Source of the DNA: QKTW01 sp052161885
GTDB taxonomy: Bacteria > Bacteroidota > Bacteroidia > Chitinophagales > Chitinophagaceae
DNA length: 64,000 bases
Reading direction: 5' to 3'
NCBI GenBank assembly: GCA_052161885.1
Contig: CP197396.1
Span: 2,356,001-2,420,000, forward strand
In this document: positions 1-9,308 of the stretch, in pieces
Layout of the letters: the number at the start of each line of letters is the position of its first letter
How positions within the stretch are numbered: the stretch's first letter is position 1
The notes under the pieces: generated by a model
Told to the model about the DNA's origin: nothing
Databases searched by the model: none
What the model saw: only the letters and a program-made list of their open reading frames with translations
Translations under genes and position numbers: made by a program

Positions 1-92
1 TCGGATTTGATATAGGATAATTCATGACAGGAAAACTCCCGCTGTCACTCTAAAGTTAAAAAATTAAACAATAATTTAATTACCGGGACAAC

Positions 93-845
93 TCAGTCTT
101 TCCAGGCATCCAGCAGTTCCCTCAGCCGGTTTATATTTTCCAGCGCAGCTCCGCCCCAGGTATTATTAAAAAACACCCATATATCATGCCCCGCAGCCAG
201 CCATATTTTAATTTTTGCGGCATAGGATTGCAACATCTCCTCACTGTAGGAAGAAGTGTATAATTTTTCCGGCCCATGAAAGCGTATGTATATATGCTGT
301 GCTGTGATCAGTTCTTCGTATGGGAAGCCTACGCCCGATTGTGAAATAACGAACGTTATTCCATATTCTTTCAGCAGGTCAATGCTTTCCGCTGCCAGCC
401 ATGATCTGTGACGTACTTCCAGCGCGAAAACATATTCCCCGTACTGATTTCTCAGCAGCTCAAAAAAATGCCTGGCCCGGCCTGCGTCGAAAGCCAGGGA
501 GGGAGGCAATTGTATCAATACCGGGCCTACTTTATGCTTTATATGATCAAACACTTCGAAGAAGCGCTGCACAGGCTCTTCCGGCTCAACGAGCTTTTTG
601 ATATGTGTTACATACTGGCTCATTTTAGGGCAGAAACAGAAGTGATCCGGCACTTTCTGATCCCAGCCTTCTATTGTCTGCAGCCGCGGCAGATGATAAA
701 AGCTGGTGTTGATCTCTGTACAATCAAATTTTTTTGCGTAAAAGGACAACCATTCGCCCGTCTTCAGCCCTTTTGGGTAAAACGATCCGCGCCATTCCTT
801 ATAGCTCCATCCTGATGTTCCCATGTGAATTCTGCCGGTATGCAT
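93..845 (-). CDS. DUF72 domain protein (YecE-like)
   Basis: This is a 250-residue protein of the DUF72/YecE family, which adopts a TIM-barrel-like fold and has no settled biochemical role. The family signature GTSGWSYKEW lies near the N-terminus. Further conserved-looking segments follow: FYAKKF..TEINTSFY, then IQLPPS, then ALEVRHRSW, and finally VFFNNTWGG near the C-terminus. The frame is open further upstream, but only through a TTG codon, and that extension runs through the hairpin terminator of the upstream DUF3050 gene. I therefore start at the ATG at 845. It lies downstream of DUF3050 on the same strand, behind that terminator, so it is probably a separate unit. Family assignment is firm; function is unknown. 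Confidence 0.88.
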   Translation of the reverse strand: MHTGRIHMGTSGWSYKEWRGSFYPKGLKTGEWLSFYAKKFDCTEINTSFYHLPRLQTIEGWDQKVPDHFCFCPKMSQYVTHIKKLVEPEEPVQRFFEVFDHIKHKVGPVLIQLPPSLAFDAGRARHFFELLRNQYGEYVFALEVRHRSWLAAESIDLLKEYGITFVISQSGVGFPYEELITAQHIYIRFHGPEKLYTSSYSEEMLQSYAAKIKIWLAAGHDIWVFFNNTWGGAALENINRLRELLDAWKD

Positions 846-878
846 ACCACAGTTTTTAAAAACATCAGGCCAGCACAT

Positions 879-908
879 AAAAAAATGCCTCTGCAAAAAG
901 CAAAGGCA
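879..908 (-). terminator. Terminator of the DUF3050 gene
   Basis: Read on the minus strand, TGCCTTTG pairs with CAGAGGCA (one mismatch) around a 7-nt loop and is followed directly by a run of T. It sits just after the DUF3050 stop codon. It also overlaps the TTG-initiated extension of the DUF72 frame, which argues against that longer start. Confidence 0.7.
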
Positions 909-934
909 CCTATAATTTCAATTTATACTTCTTT

Positions 935-1705
935 TTACTTCCCTAATGCAGCCACTACCCCGTCCCACAAAGCGATACGTGCTTCCAGCGCCTTTTTCGC
1001 AAAGTCTGCAGCCTCTGCCCATTTCTTTTCATCATCGCCGCACAGCTCTTCGAGCATAGCAATGGCGAGATGGCTGTGATGATCGCCGTCTACTTCAATG
1101 TGGCGCTCCAGGTAATATTTGAAGATGCCGAACTGCTCACCGGTGTTTTCATTCAGCTCTTTCACAAGCTGCAGGAACATATCCGGTATCAGGTCTTCGC
1201 GGCCAAACGTAAATACCGATGCAACCAGGTGCGGCTTGTCCAGTGAAATGGTTTCAAAAGTAAATTTCAGGAAGCCCCGTATAGCAGCACTATCTACCGC
1301 TTTATTAATTGCGGCATCTACTGTGTTACCATTTTTAAGGACATCGATAAGAGAATTGATGTGCGTTGTATCTGCACCCACTTCCTGCATAGCCTGCTGG
1401 TATAGCTCAAAATGGCTGATACGGTTACCACGTTCGTCCACATCGCTTTCTTCACCGGCAACAATCTCGTTGATAAGATACCGTGTATTGGCAGAGCCTA
1501 CCGGCATCCAGGGCACTGTAACACACGTCAGAGAGCGCTGCAGCGATTTCAGCAGAGACATAAAATCCCATACCGCAAACACATGGTGCTGCATGAAGAT
1601 TTTAAGATCTCCGGCTGTTTTTACATCATGATAAACCGGGTGAGCGATCAGCTGCTGCCTTACCGGTTCTATGTATTGCCTGAGGGAAATTACATGGTCG
1701 TTCAT
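935..1705 (-). CDS. DUF3050 protein, heme-oxygenase-like fold
   Basis: This 256-residue cytoplasmic protein matches DUF3050, a family predicted to share the all-helical heme-oxygenase-like fold. No signal peptide or membrane segment is visible. Histidine/acid-rich stretches (FMQHHVFAVWDF early; YYLERHIEVDGDHH late) look like possible metal ligands. By analogy with heme-oxygenase-like diiron enzymes it could be a metal-dependent oxidase, but that is inference. The start is the ATG at 1705; the further upstream TTG is less likely. A perfect -7 element (TATCTTTG on the minus strand, 1712-1719) lies only six bases upstream of this ATG, suggesting a leaderless or nearly leaderless mRNA. Confidence 0.85.
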   Translation of the reverse strand: MNDHVISLRQYIEPVRQQLIAHPVYHDVKTAGDLKIFMQHHVFAVWDFMSLLKSLQRSLTCVTVPWMPVGSANTRYLINEIVAGEESDVDERGNRISHFELYQQAMQEVGADTTHINSLIDVLKNGNTVDAAINKAVDSAAIRGFLKFTFETISLDKPHLVASVFTFGREDLIPDMFLQLVKELNENTGEQFGIFKYYLERHIEVDGDHHSHLAIAMLEELCGDDEKKWAEAADFAKKALEARIALWDGVVAALGK

Positions 1706-1711
1706 AGCCCG

Positions 1712-1719
1712 CAAAGATA
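1712..1719 (-). promoter_or_regulatory. -7 promoter element of the DUF3050 gene
   Basis: The minus strand reads TATCTTTG, an exact match to the Bacteroidota TAnnTTTG -7 consensus. The expected transcription start, about 6-7 bases downstream, coincides with the ATG at 1705. Confidence 0.5.
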
Positions 1720-1808
1720 ATTATGTGCAGAACTCAAAATCTACACAATAACATATATGTTTAAACTTAAAGACAACCGCCGTGAGTCTTTATTATATTT
1801 ACGTCCTC

Positions 1809-4454
1809 ATGAGGCCACACATGCTTTTTTTACGCCATGCACTACTTTTTTTCTGCTTGTTCATTGCCGCAGCCGGCAACGGGCAGCAGTCTTATGACCT
1901 GGCAAATGGCTGGAAATACAAATCTGCCGGTACGGTCAAAGAAAACGGAAAGGATATAACTGCCGCTTCGTACAGTTTCAGCAACTGGGCTCCGGCCATC
2001 GTTCCGGGCACCGTACTTGCCAATCTTATTCATTCAGGCCTGGCACCAGATCCGTTCTACGGGCTCAACAATGCACAAATACCTGACATTTATTACACCG
2101 GCCGGGAAAAATATACTTATTGGTTCGCGAATGAATTTAAAGAACGGCCAACGGCTGGCACAGAAGTTTTCCTCTGTCTTCGCGGTGTCAATTACAGCTT
2201 CGATATCTTTCTTAATGGCCATCAGCTGAATGATCAGCCTGAAAAAGGAATGTATCTCCGGCATCGTTACCGGATTACGCCCTGGCTCTCTCAAACAGGC
2301 AACAATAAACTGGCTGTAATCGTTCACCCACCCGACCCCGTCGGCTTCCCCAATGGAGGCCAGGGTGGTGATGGTGTAATAGCCCGCAATCTTTGCAATC
2401 AATATGTAGCAGGCTGGGACTGGATCCCGTCTATAGCTGATCGCAACACAGGTATATGGGACAAAGTAACAATCGAAAAAACAGGCGTTGTAAGCATTAC
2501 AGATCCTCATGTAATAACTGAAGTACCGGGAAAAAGAACCGTCACCGGTCCACAGCCGCCAGCCATCATTAAAGCATTTGCAACACTTGAAAACGTTTCG
2601 GATAAGCCTGTAAAAGGCTCGCTGCATTTTACTATCGGCAGTGCCATCAGCGACAAATACATAACCTTACCTCCGCACAGCAAAAAAGAAGTAGAGGCCG
2701 TTTCTATGCTGCTGCCGGATCCCAAACTCTGGTGGCCTAATGGCTATGGTCCGCAAAATCTGTACAAGGCCGGTTTTAGCTTTATACAGGATGGCGAAGT
2801 AGCTCCCGGACCAATTGTAGTGATGGATGAAAAAAATGTCACAGTGGGCATCCGCCAGCTGACAACCATATGGAACGAACATACGCAAAGCCGTGAGCTG
2901 CTGGTCAACGGTCAAAAAATATTTATCAAAGGCGGCAACTGGATCCTTACCGATGCGCTGCTCCGTTTTACTCCGGAAAAATATGATGCAGAGATACGTT
3001 TTCACCGCGATATGAACCTGAACCTGATACGTGTGTGGGGCGGAGGTATACTGGAGCGGCCTGAGTTCTTCGATGCCTGCGACCGCTATGGCCTGCTTGT
3101 ATTCCAGGACTTCTGGGTTTCCGGCGATTGTAATGGCCGCTGGTACGATACTCTGAAAAAAGAAGATACACTCACTCGCCGTCAGTATCCTGATGATCAT
3201 CAATTATTTTTAACCGCTGCTGCCGACCAGATTAAAATGGTGCGCAATCATCCGTCGCTTGCATACTGGTGCGGAGGCAACGAGATAAAACCGCCTGCAG
3301 ATATTCTCATTCCGTTGCGCGATTCATTACTGCCAACACTGGATGGTACACGTTATTTCTTTAACTATTCCAACGACGATAGTATGTCGCTCAACAGCCA
3401 CGACGGGCCTTATTATATTCAGAAAGACACCTTCTTCTGGCAGCACCGTTCCTGGCCGTTCAATTCTGAAATAGGATCAATCGGTATGAGCGACCTAACA
3501 TCATTACAGCGCTTCATTCCAGCGGCGCATCTCAAGGTTCCGCAATACGCAAATGGAAAAGACAATATCGATACCGTATGGCGTTATCACAAATACACGG
3601 GCTACGATTCATCTGTATACGCATACGGACCTGTAAAAAACATCAAAGACTTTGCAGATAAGGCGCAGCTGGTCAATTACAACCAGTACCGCGCGCTTAT
3701 AGAAGGCGCCAGCGCACGTATGTGGGACTGGTATACCGGCATCATCATCTGGAAAACGCAAAACCCATGGACAGCGCTCCGCGGCCAGATGTACGACTAC
3801 TATCTTGATCCCAATGCCTGCCTCTACGGGTTACACAATGCCAGCGAGCCGGTTCATATTATGTTCAACCCGTTGGACAGCAGTATTATGGTTGTAAACA
3901 ATACGTTTAATGAAATAGATCCCCTGTATGCCAAAGCAGTATTGTATCGCTGTGATGGCACGCGCATCGTAAAAGATATACAGCAAGGCTTTACAGGTGC
4001 ACAGTCAACAACCAGGGTGCAATCTATGCGCACCGTACTGCAGCACGCCAGTGACAACAACGGTTTGTTCCTCGTCCTTACACTTATGAACAACCAGGAT
4101 AGTACTCTGAGCGAAAACACTTACTGGCTGGCCAATGACAAAGGCGAATATCCCGGCATTGCAGCTATGAAACCGCAACCAGCAATGGTTTCAGCCGAGG
4201 AAAAAAACGGACAGGTAATCGTTACGCTGACCAATACCACCAACGCCATTTCTTTCTTTAACCGTATTTCACTGACAGATATCAAAGAAAAGAAACGCAT
4301 ATTACCCGTTTTTTACAGCGATAATTATATCACCCTGATGCCAGGTGCACAGAAAACTGTAACCCTGGATTATAAAAACATCAATGCTGCAGCCATGCAG
4401 GTTTCCGTTGAAGTGTATAATGGCCCGGTGCAATATTGTAACATAAAAAAATAA
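1809..4454 (+). CDS. Secreted GH2 beta-mannosidase-type glycosidase
   Basis: This 881-residue enzyme belongs to glycoside hydrolase family 2, in the beta-mannosidase / mannosylglycoprotein endo-beta-mannosidase / exo-glucosaminidase branch. An N-terminal hydrophobic signal peptide ends near GNGQQ. A jelly-roll sugar-binding domain (about residues 30-220), immunoglobulin-like domains, and the TIM barrel with RVWGGG follow. The acid/base glutamate is probably E492 in CGGNE and the nucleophile E554 in NSEIGS. The Asn-Glu pair is typical of ordinary GH2 enzymes and differs from the characterised exo-glucosaminidase CsxA, so a mannosidase is preferred. The start is the ATG at 1809; an upstream GTG at 1782 is in frame but precedes a poorer signal sequence. 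A GH20 hexosaminidase gene follows 27 bp downstream, suggesting joint attack on N-glycan- or chitin-like oligosaccharides. Confidence 0.88.
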   Translation: MRPHMLFLRHALLFFCLFIAAAGNGQQSYDLANGWKYKSAGTVKENGKDITAASYSFSNWAPAIVPGTVLANLIHSGLAPDPFYGLNNAQIPDIYYTGREKYTYWFANEFKERPTAGTEVFLCLRGVNYSFDIFLNGHQLNDQPEKGMYLRHRYRITPWLSQTGNNKLAVIVHPPDPVGFPNGGQGGDGVIARNLCNQYVAGWDWIPSIADRNTGIWDKVTIEKTGVVSITDPHVITEVPGKRTVTGPQPPAIIKAFATLENVSDKPVKGSLHFTIGSAISDKYITLPPHSKKEVEAVSMLLPDPKLWWPNGYGPQNLYKAGFSFIQDGEVAPGPIVVMDEKNVTVGIRQLTTIWNEHTQSRELLVNGQKIFIKGGNWILTDALLRFTPEKYDAEIRFHRDMNLNLIRVWGGGILERPEFFDACDRYGLLVFQDFWVSGDCNGRWYDTLKKEDTLTRRQYPDDHQLFLTAAADQIKMVRNHPSLAYWCGGNEIKPPADILIPLRDSLLPTLDGTRYFFNYSNDDSMSLNSHDGPYYIQKDTFFWQHRSWPFNSEIGSIGMSDLTSLQRFIPAAHLKVPQYANGKDNIDTVWRYHKYTGYDSSVYAYGPVKNIKDFADKAQLVNYNQYRALIEGASARMWDWYTGIIIWKTQNPWTALRGQMYDYYLDPNACLYGLHNASEPVHIMFNPLDSSIMVVNNTFNEIDPLYAKAVLYRCDGTRIVKDIQQGFTGAQSTTRVQSMRTVLQHASDNNGLFLVLTLMNNQDSTLSENTYWLANDKGEYPGIAAMKPQPAMVSAEEKNGQVIVTLTNTTNAISFFNRISLTDIKEKKRILPVFYSDNYITLMPGAQKTVTLDYKNINAAAMQVSVEVYNGPVQYCNIKK

Positions 4455-4481
4455 CCGGCTGCTGCCGTAAAAATATTATCA

Positions 4482-6305
4482 ATGAAGAAACTGATTACCT
4501 CCATTGCGCTCCTGGCTGCAGTCAATACATTTGGCCAGAACGACCCTTACATAGGCATCATACCGGCACCAGTATCTGTACATAAAACATCAGATATTTT
4601 CAAATGGGATGTTGCAACTGCAATAGACAATAAAACAAATGATACTGCGCTGGCAGGGCTATTGAAAAGTGCTGTAAAAGGATTTGGCGCTTCAAGCAAG
4701 AACAGTGGCAGAATCATATTAACCAATAAGACCACAACGCAGTTGCCTGAGGAAGGATATGAACTCAGGATTACATCGACCGAGGTTATAGTTGCAGGCA
4801 CAAATACCGGTATCTTCTATGGCATACAGACTTTGTTCCGTATGGCCCAGGGAGCCGCAACCTATGATGCAGCGTTTTCTCTTCCCGGCTGCGACATCAC
4901 CGACTATCCACGCTTTGCATACCGCGGCCTGCACCTGGATGTTGCCCGGCACTTCTTTCCCGTACCGGTCGTGAAACAATACCTGGACCTGATGGCATCC
5001 TACAAACTCAATCGTTTTCACTGGCACCTTACCGACGACCAGGGCTGGCGTATAGAGATCAAAAAATATCCTAAACTCACGCAGATAGGCAGCCGCAGGG
5101 CAGAAAGCAAAGTCGGCAACTTTGCCAAGGAATATGATGGCATGTATGATAATACACCATACGGGGGATTTTATACCCGGGAAGAAATCAAAGAAGTAGT
5201 AGCCTACGCAGCACAGAAACATATAACTGTAATACCTGAAATAGAGATGCCCGGTCATGCGCTGGCTGCACTTTCGGCCTATCCGGAGCTGAGTTGCGAT
5301 GCGAATAAAACATACCATGCCGCAACAACCTGGGGTGTGTTTGAAGATGTCTATTGCCCCAGTGAAACTACATTCCATTTTCTCGAAGATGTGCTTACAG
5401 AAGTAATGGAGCTATTCCCGGGCAAATACATTCATATCGGTGGCGATGAATGCCCCAAGGATGCATGGAAAAAATCCGCGTTCTGTCAGCAGCTGATCAA
5501 AGACAAAAAACTAAAAGATGAAAACGGACTGCAGAGCTATTTTGTGGCGCGGATAGAAAAATTTGTCAATAGTAAAGGGCATAGTATTATTGGCTGGGAT
5601 GAAATACTGGATGGCGGTGTGGCACCCAATGCCACGATCATGAGCTGGCGTGGTGAAGAAGGTGGCATTGCAGCGGCAAAGCAGCAGCACAATGTCATCA
5701 TGACGCCCGGTAGCGGCGGCCTCTATTTTGATCATGCACAGAGCAAATCAAAACAGGAACCTTTATGCATCGGCGGTTATGCACCTCTGTCCAAAACATA
5801 CGCTTACGATCCTGTACCGGCAGCATTGAACGCAGATCAGCGAAAATACATAATGGGCGTACAGGCCAATCTCTGGAGCGAATATGTAACCACACCGGAT
5901 AAAGTTTTCTTTATGGTACTGCCACGTATGCTTGCATTATCAGAAACAGCATGGAGCCCGGCTGCCAATAAAGATTTCACTGATTTTTCGGAAAACCGGC
6001 TTCCCTGGCAACTCGCGCAACTCGATGCAAAAGGCTATAACTATCGCGTTCCCGAAGCATACGGTGCGCCGGGCGATACAATATTGAAAGGAGGGGAATT
6101 TACCTTCAAAATGGAAAGCCCGGTCCATGGTGCAGTTATACATTATACCATAGATGGCTACGATCCAAAAGAAACAGACCTCGCCTATACCCGGCCTGTG
6201 AAAGTAACAGTTCCGAAAGGCCAGAAGCGTACGTTTAAAACAATTGTGATTACACCATCGGGCCACAGGAGTAATATCACAACAGCAGTGCTTAGTAATG
6301 AATAG
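4482..6305 (+). CDS. GH20 beta-N-acetylhexosaminidase
   Basis: This 607-residue secreted or periplasmic enzyme removes terminal beta-linked GlcNAc/GalNAc by substrate-assisted catalysis. It has a signal peptide (MKKLITSIALLAAVNTFGQ), a GH20b-type N-terminal domain (about 25-140), and the catalytic barrel (about 145-500). The catalytic pair is D322-E323 in HIGGDECPK. Other hallmarks are HWHLTDDQGWR, EIEMPGH and NLWSEY. A chitobiase C-terminal beta domain (about 535-600) closes the protein. It follows the GH2 gene by 27 bp with no terminator, so the two are probably co-transcribed. The last codons and the region after them match a short interspersed repeat also present at 23811. Confidence 0.95.
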   Translation: MKKLITSIALLAAVNTFGQNDPYIGIIPAPVSVHKTSDIFKWDVATAIDNKTNDTALAGLLKSAVKGFGASSKNSGRIILTNKTTTQLPEEGYELRITSTEVIVAGTNTGIFYGIQTLFRMAQGAATYDAAFSLPGCDITDYPRFAYRGLHLDVARHFFPVPVVKQYLDLMASYKLNRFHWHLTDDQGWRIEIKKYPKLTQIGSRRAESKVGNFAKEYDGMYDNTPYGGFYTREEIKEVVAYAAQKHITVIPEIEMPGHALAALSAYPELSCDANKTYHAATTWGVFEDVYCPSETTFHFLEDVLTEVMELFPGKYIHIGGDECPKDAWKKSAFCQQLIKDKKLKDENGLQSYFVARIEKFVNSKGHSIIGWDEILDGGVAPNATIMSWRGEEGGIAAAKQQHNVIMTPGSGGLYFDHAQSKSKQEPLCIGGYAPLSKTYAYDPVPAALNADQRKYIMGVQANLWSEYVTTPDKVFFMVLPRMLALSETAWSPAANKDFTDFSENRLPWQLAQLDAKGYNYRVPEAYGAPGDTILKGGEFTFKMESPVHGAVIHYTIDGYDPKETDLAYTRPVKVTVPKGQKRTFKTIVITPSGHRSNITTAVLSNE

Positions 6306-6327
6306 TGAACAGGCATTAGTGAATAAT
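6297..6327 (+). repeat. 31-bp interspersed repeat, copy 1
   Basis: This 31-bp element spans the end of the GH20 gene and its spacer. It matches 23811-23841 at 28 of 31 positions; the shared core is GTGAACAGGCA followed by TAGTGAAT. Both copies overlap the stop codon of the upstream gene. Confidence 0.6.
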
Positions 6328-6401
6328 GAAATGTCAGAGGTGAAGCGTCAGAAGCACAAGGCATCAGCTAATTTGCATATTGGCTAATTAGCACATTCTC
6401 T

Positions 6402-6409
6402 TACCTTCG
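6402..6409 (+). promoter_or_regulatory. Probable -7 element of the RsmB-like gene
   Basis: TACCTTCG is one base off TAnnTTTG and ends four bases before the ATG at 6414. This spacing recurs before several housekeeping genes in the window. No clear -33 element was found. Confidence 0.35.
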
Positions 6410-6413
6410 CCGC

Positions 6414-7580
6414 ATGCGTTATATCTGGCAACATATACACACTATTATTGACACATACAATGGTGGTGTGCCGCTCACTCATTTCCTGAAAAATTACTTT
6501 CGTCAAAACCCGAAACTGGGTAGCCGCGACCGTAAGATACTTTCGGAAATGTGCTACAGCTATTACCGCTGCGAAAAAGCAATCGGCAATACTGTTACCG
6601 ACCGCGATATGCGCATACAACTGGCATTGCTGCTTTGTGCAACGCCATCAAAACACATCATCAATTTCCTGCCGGAAAATTATAAAGCCCTTGAAAATGC
6701 TTCTCTGGCTGAAAAGATAACCACGTTAGAACAAGACGGCATTAGCTTTAATCCGGAAGCTTTATTTCCTTCGCAAACAGCGCTTTCAGCAGGTATTGAA
6801 AAAACAGGGTGGCTAATGTCTATGCTGCACCAGCCGCGTCTGTTTATACGCGTCCGCAAATCGAAGGATACCATTATCCGTTTGCTCTCAGAAGCCGGTA
6901 TAGATCATCATTTCATCACGGACAATTGCCTGTCGCTGCCAAACGGGGTAAATGTTACTACACTCCTGCCGGAAGATACTTATGTGGTGCAGGACGCATC
7001 CTCGCAGGCAACAGGCAAATTCTTTGCACCAACAAAAAATGAGCAGTGGTACGACTGCTGTTGCGGGGCCGGCGGGAAATCGCTGCTGCTGAAAGACCTG
7101 GATCCAACTGTTCAGCTTGCTGTTTCCGACATCAGGGAAAGCATATTGCATAACCTGCGTATGCGGTTTAAAACGTATGGCCACAGATCACCGGAATCTT
7201 ATATCCTTGATGTATCGGATAAAAAGCAATTGGAATTACAGCTGGGCAGCCGCAGATTTGATCATATCATTGCAGATGTACCCTGCTCCGGTTCCGGCAC
7301 ATGGGCCCGCACACCGGAGCAGCTTTATTTTTACAGGGAAGATTTTGTAAAAGAAATTTCACAAAGACAGGCAGCAATCCTCACAAACATTGCCGGAAAA
7401 GTAAAGCCGGGCGGAACTGTTTTTTATATCACCTGTTCCGTTTTCAGGGAAGAGAATGAAGCAGTAGTGGAAAAAGCAGTTGCAGCAACGGGACTAACAA
7501 TAAAGCACATGGAAATTATAAACGGATTATCCTTGCAGGCAGACAGTATGTTCCTTTCAGTATTGGAACAGCCACGCTAA
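6414..7580 (+). CDS. RsmB/NOL1-type RNA m5C methyltransferase
   Basis: This 388-residue protein belongs to the NOL1/NOP2/Sun (RsmB-like) family, which methylates cytosine C5 in rRNA or tRNA using S-adenosylmethionine. The N-terminal part is helical, like the NusB/RsmB accessory region. The catalytic domain starts near residue 190 (VVQDASSQATGKF) and contains a SAM-binding segment (WYDCCCGAGGKS). Motif IV is DVPCSGSGTW and motif VI is ITCSVFREEN, so both conserved cysteines are present. The exact target base cannot be read from sequence. The gene overlaps the 3' end of the convergent subtilase gene by four bases. Confidence 0.88.
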   Translation: MRYIWQHIHTIIDTYNGGVPLTHFLKNYFRQNPKLGSRDRKILSEMCYSYYRCEKAIGNTVTDRDMRIQLALLLCATPSKHIINFLPENYKALENASLAEKITTLEQDGISFNPEALFPSQTALSAGIEKTGWLMSMLHQPRLFIRVRKSKDTIIRLLSEAGIDHHFITDNCLSLPNGVNVTTLLPEDTYVVQDASSQATGKFFAPTKNEQWYDCCCGAGGKSLLLKDLDPTVQLAVSDIRESILHNLRMRFKTYGHRSPESYILDVSDKKQLELQLGSRRFDHIIADVPCSGSGTWARTPEQLYFYREDFVKEISQRQAAILTNIAGKVKPGGTVFYITCSVFREENEAVVEKAVAATGLTIKHMEIINGLSLQADSMFLSVLEQPR

Positions 7581-9298
7581 TATTTCAGAATTTTTACGAC
7601 CTGCTTTTCTCCGGCGCTCCCAACAGCTTCAAAAAAATACATGCCTGCAGGCAATGCTGCAGGAACTGACAACGGGAACCACTGGGTACCTTTTGCTGTA
7701 TTAAAATCTGTATGCCAGAATGTACGGCCACTGATGTCCAGGATACGGCATTGCACATTCTCGCTCGCACCAGCATTTATTTTCACATTCAGTTCATTAT
7801 TGAATACTGTGGGCCATACAGACACAAAACTGTTTCCCTGTGGCATAGGTGTTGTATCAACAGCTTCAGATATCGCACCAGCAATTTTAAAATCAGGAAT
7901 GCCATAACCAATCTGCGGCCCGGGACTGGTATAATGATCTGCCGAACGGTTTATGGCATCACGTATTACCGCAGGTTTTGTTCCCTGTGGTGCGCCTTGC
8001 AGCAGACAGGCAGCCCACCCTGCTATCTGCGGGCCGGCAAACGAAGTACCGTTTGCAGCACCGGCAAATGTTCCTGTTCCATATAATACATAAGCCGGCG
8101 AACCCATTGCAGATACGTCAGGCTTTATACGGCCGGCAGCATTGGGGCCATAACTGCTGAAGCTGGCGGGTGTGCGGCCGGGGGTTACAGCACCTATAGT
8201 CAGTGCACTGTCAGCATCTCCGGGAGTCAGCAGGCCGCCGGCACCTTCATTACCCGAAGTGCCTACAAACAGCAACCCTCTTGACGTAGCAATATTTACG
8301 CCTCTTGCCACGACACTGCTTACACCGTCCATCGCAGACGGAGCAATAGAATATGATTCAAACGGCGCATCGAATGTATTATACCCGAGCGATACACTCA
8401 CTACATCTGCACCAATACTGTCTGCACGTTCCAGCGCAGCTACAAGTTGATCCATCTCTACAGGCAATTCAGCAGGCTTATACTCGGAAATATACAGAGC
8501 ATACATACTGCCGGGTGCTGAGCCCAGGTAAGAAACACCGCCGCCAAAAGAAGTACTGTCGATAATACCCGCCATAGTTGACAATGCCGCAGTACCATGG
8601 TCGGAATAGTCAAAAACGTAACTGGTATCCAGTGTATAATTATATGTCTCCAGTAACCTGCCTGACATCCGCAGACTGTCAAAACCGTGATGCACATCCA
8701 CTCCCTGGAACCCTTCATCTATCACCGCTATCAGCTTACCAGATCCACGCAGACCGTGGTCATGCAGGTAGTCTCCATCAACCATTGTCGTCTGGGTGTA
8801 AGCACTTCCGTAGGTGCCGGGTGTACCTGTTGTCCGGGCTTTTGACAAAACAGGTGATGTATTTCTTTCTATCGCAAATTTGTCCTTACCATTTGAAGCA
8901 GGACGATGCAGACCTGTGGAAAAATATCCTACTGCTTCTGCGTTCACAACAAACGGTTTTCCCTGCAGGCCCAGGATTGCAGTAGAGTCTGTCAGTAAAA
9001 CAACACATGAATTCAGCCAGCGGGATACCACATGCAGCTTGCCGCCTGTGATCTCAAGCACAGAATCTATATAAATAGGCGAAACGGGCCTGTCTATACT
9101 GTCAACAGCAACATTCATCAGGCCCCTTCTGTCCAGCGACCTCTGTGAAAGATAACTGACAGGATTTACGGTGCCCGGGGCACCTTGCTTATCCTTAAAA
9201 GAAACCCGAAAGGCCCACTGCGCCTGCTGTGCTATCCCTGTAAAAGGTATAAGCAACAACAATGCACAAAAGGCCTTTCTCACTGAATATTGTCTCAC
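7577..9298 (-). CDS. Secreted S8 subtilase with T9SS sorting domain
   Basis: This 573-residue subtilisin-family serine protease has an N-terminal signal peptide and probably a propeptide (to about residue 165). The catalytic triad is D194 (VIDEGF), H234 (DHGTA) and S419 (NGTSFAGP), with the oxyanion Asn in GTSGNEG. The last ~85 residues (from VSVWPTVFNNEL) match a type A T9SS C-terminal sorting domain, so the enzyme is probably exported and anchored at the cell surface or released. The start appears to be GTG at 9298, because an in-frame stop immediately precedes it and no earlier ATG exists. It lies 10 bp downstream of a lipoprotein gene on the same strand, suggesting an operon. Confidence 0.92.
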   Translation of the reverse strand: MRQYSVRKAFCALLLLIPFTGIAQQAQWAFRVSFKDKQGAPGTVNPVSYLSQRSLDRRGLMNVAVDSIDRPVSPIYIDSVLEITGGKLHVVSRWLNSCVVLLTDSTAILGLQGKPFVVNAEAVGYFSTGLHRPASNGKDKFAIERNTSPVLSKARTTGTPGTYGSAYTQTTMVDGDYLHDHGLRGSGKLIAVIDEGFQGVDVHHGFDSLRMSGRLLETYNYTLDTSYVFDYSDHGTAALSTMAGIIDSTSFGGGVSYLGSAPGSMYALYISEYKPAELPVEMDQLVAALERADSIGADVVSVSLGYNTFDAPFESYSIAPSAMDGVSSVVARGVNIATSRGLLFVGTSGNEGAGGLLTPGDADSALTIGAVTPGRTPASFSSYGPNAAGRIKPDVSAMGSPAYVLYGTGTFAGAANGTSFAGPQIAGWAACLLQGAPQGTKPAVIRDAINRSADHYTSPGPQIGYGIPDFKIAGAISEAVDTTPMPQGNSFVSVWPTVFNNELNVKINAGASENVQCRILDISGRTFWHTDFNTAKGTQWFPLSVPAALPAGMYFFEAVGSAGEKQVVKILKY

Positions 9299-9308
9299 TT
9301 AACTAATT

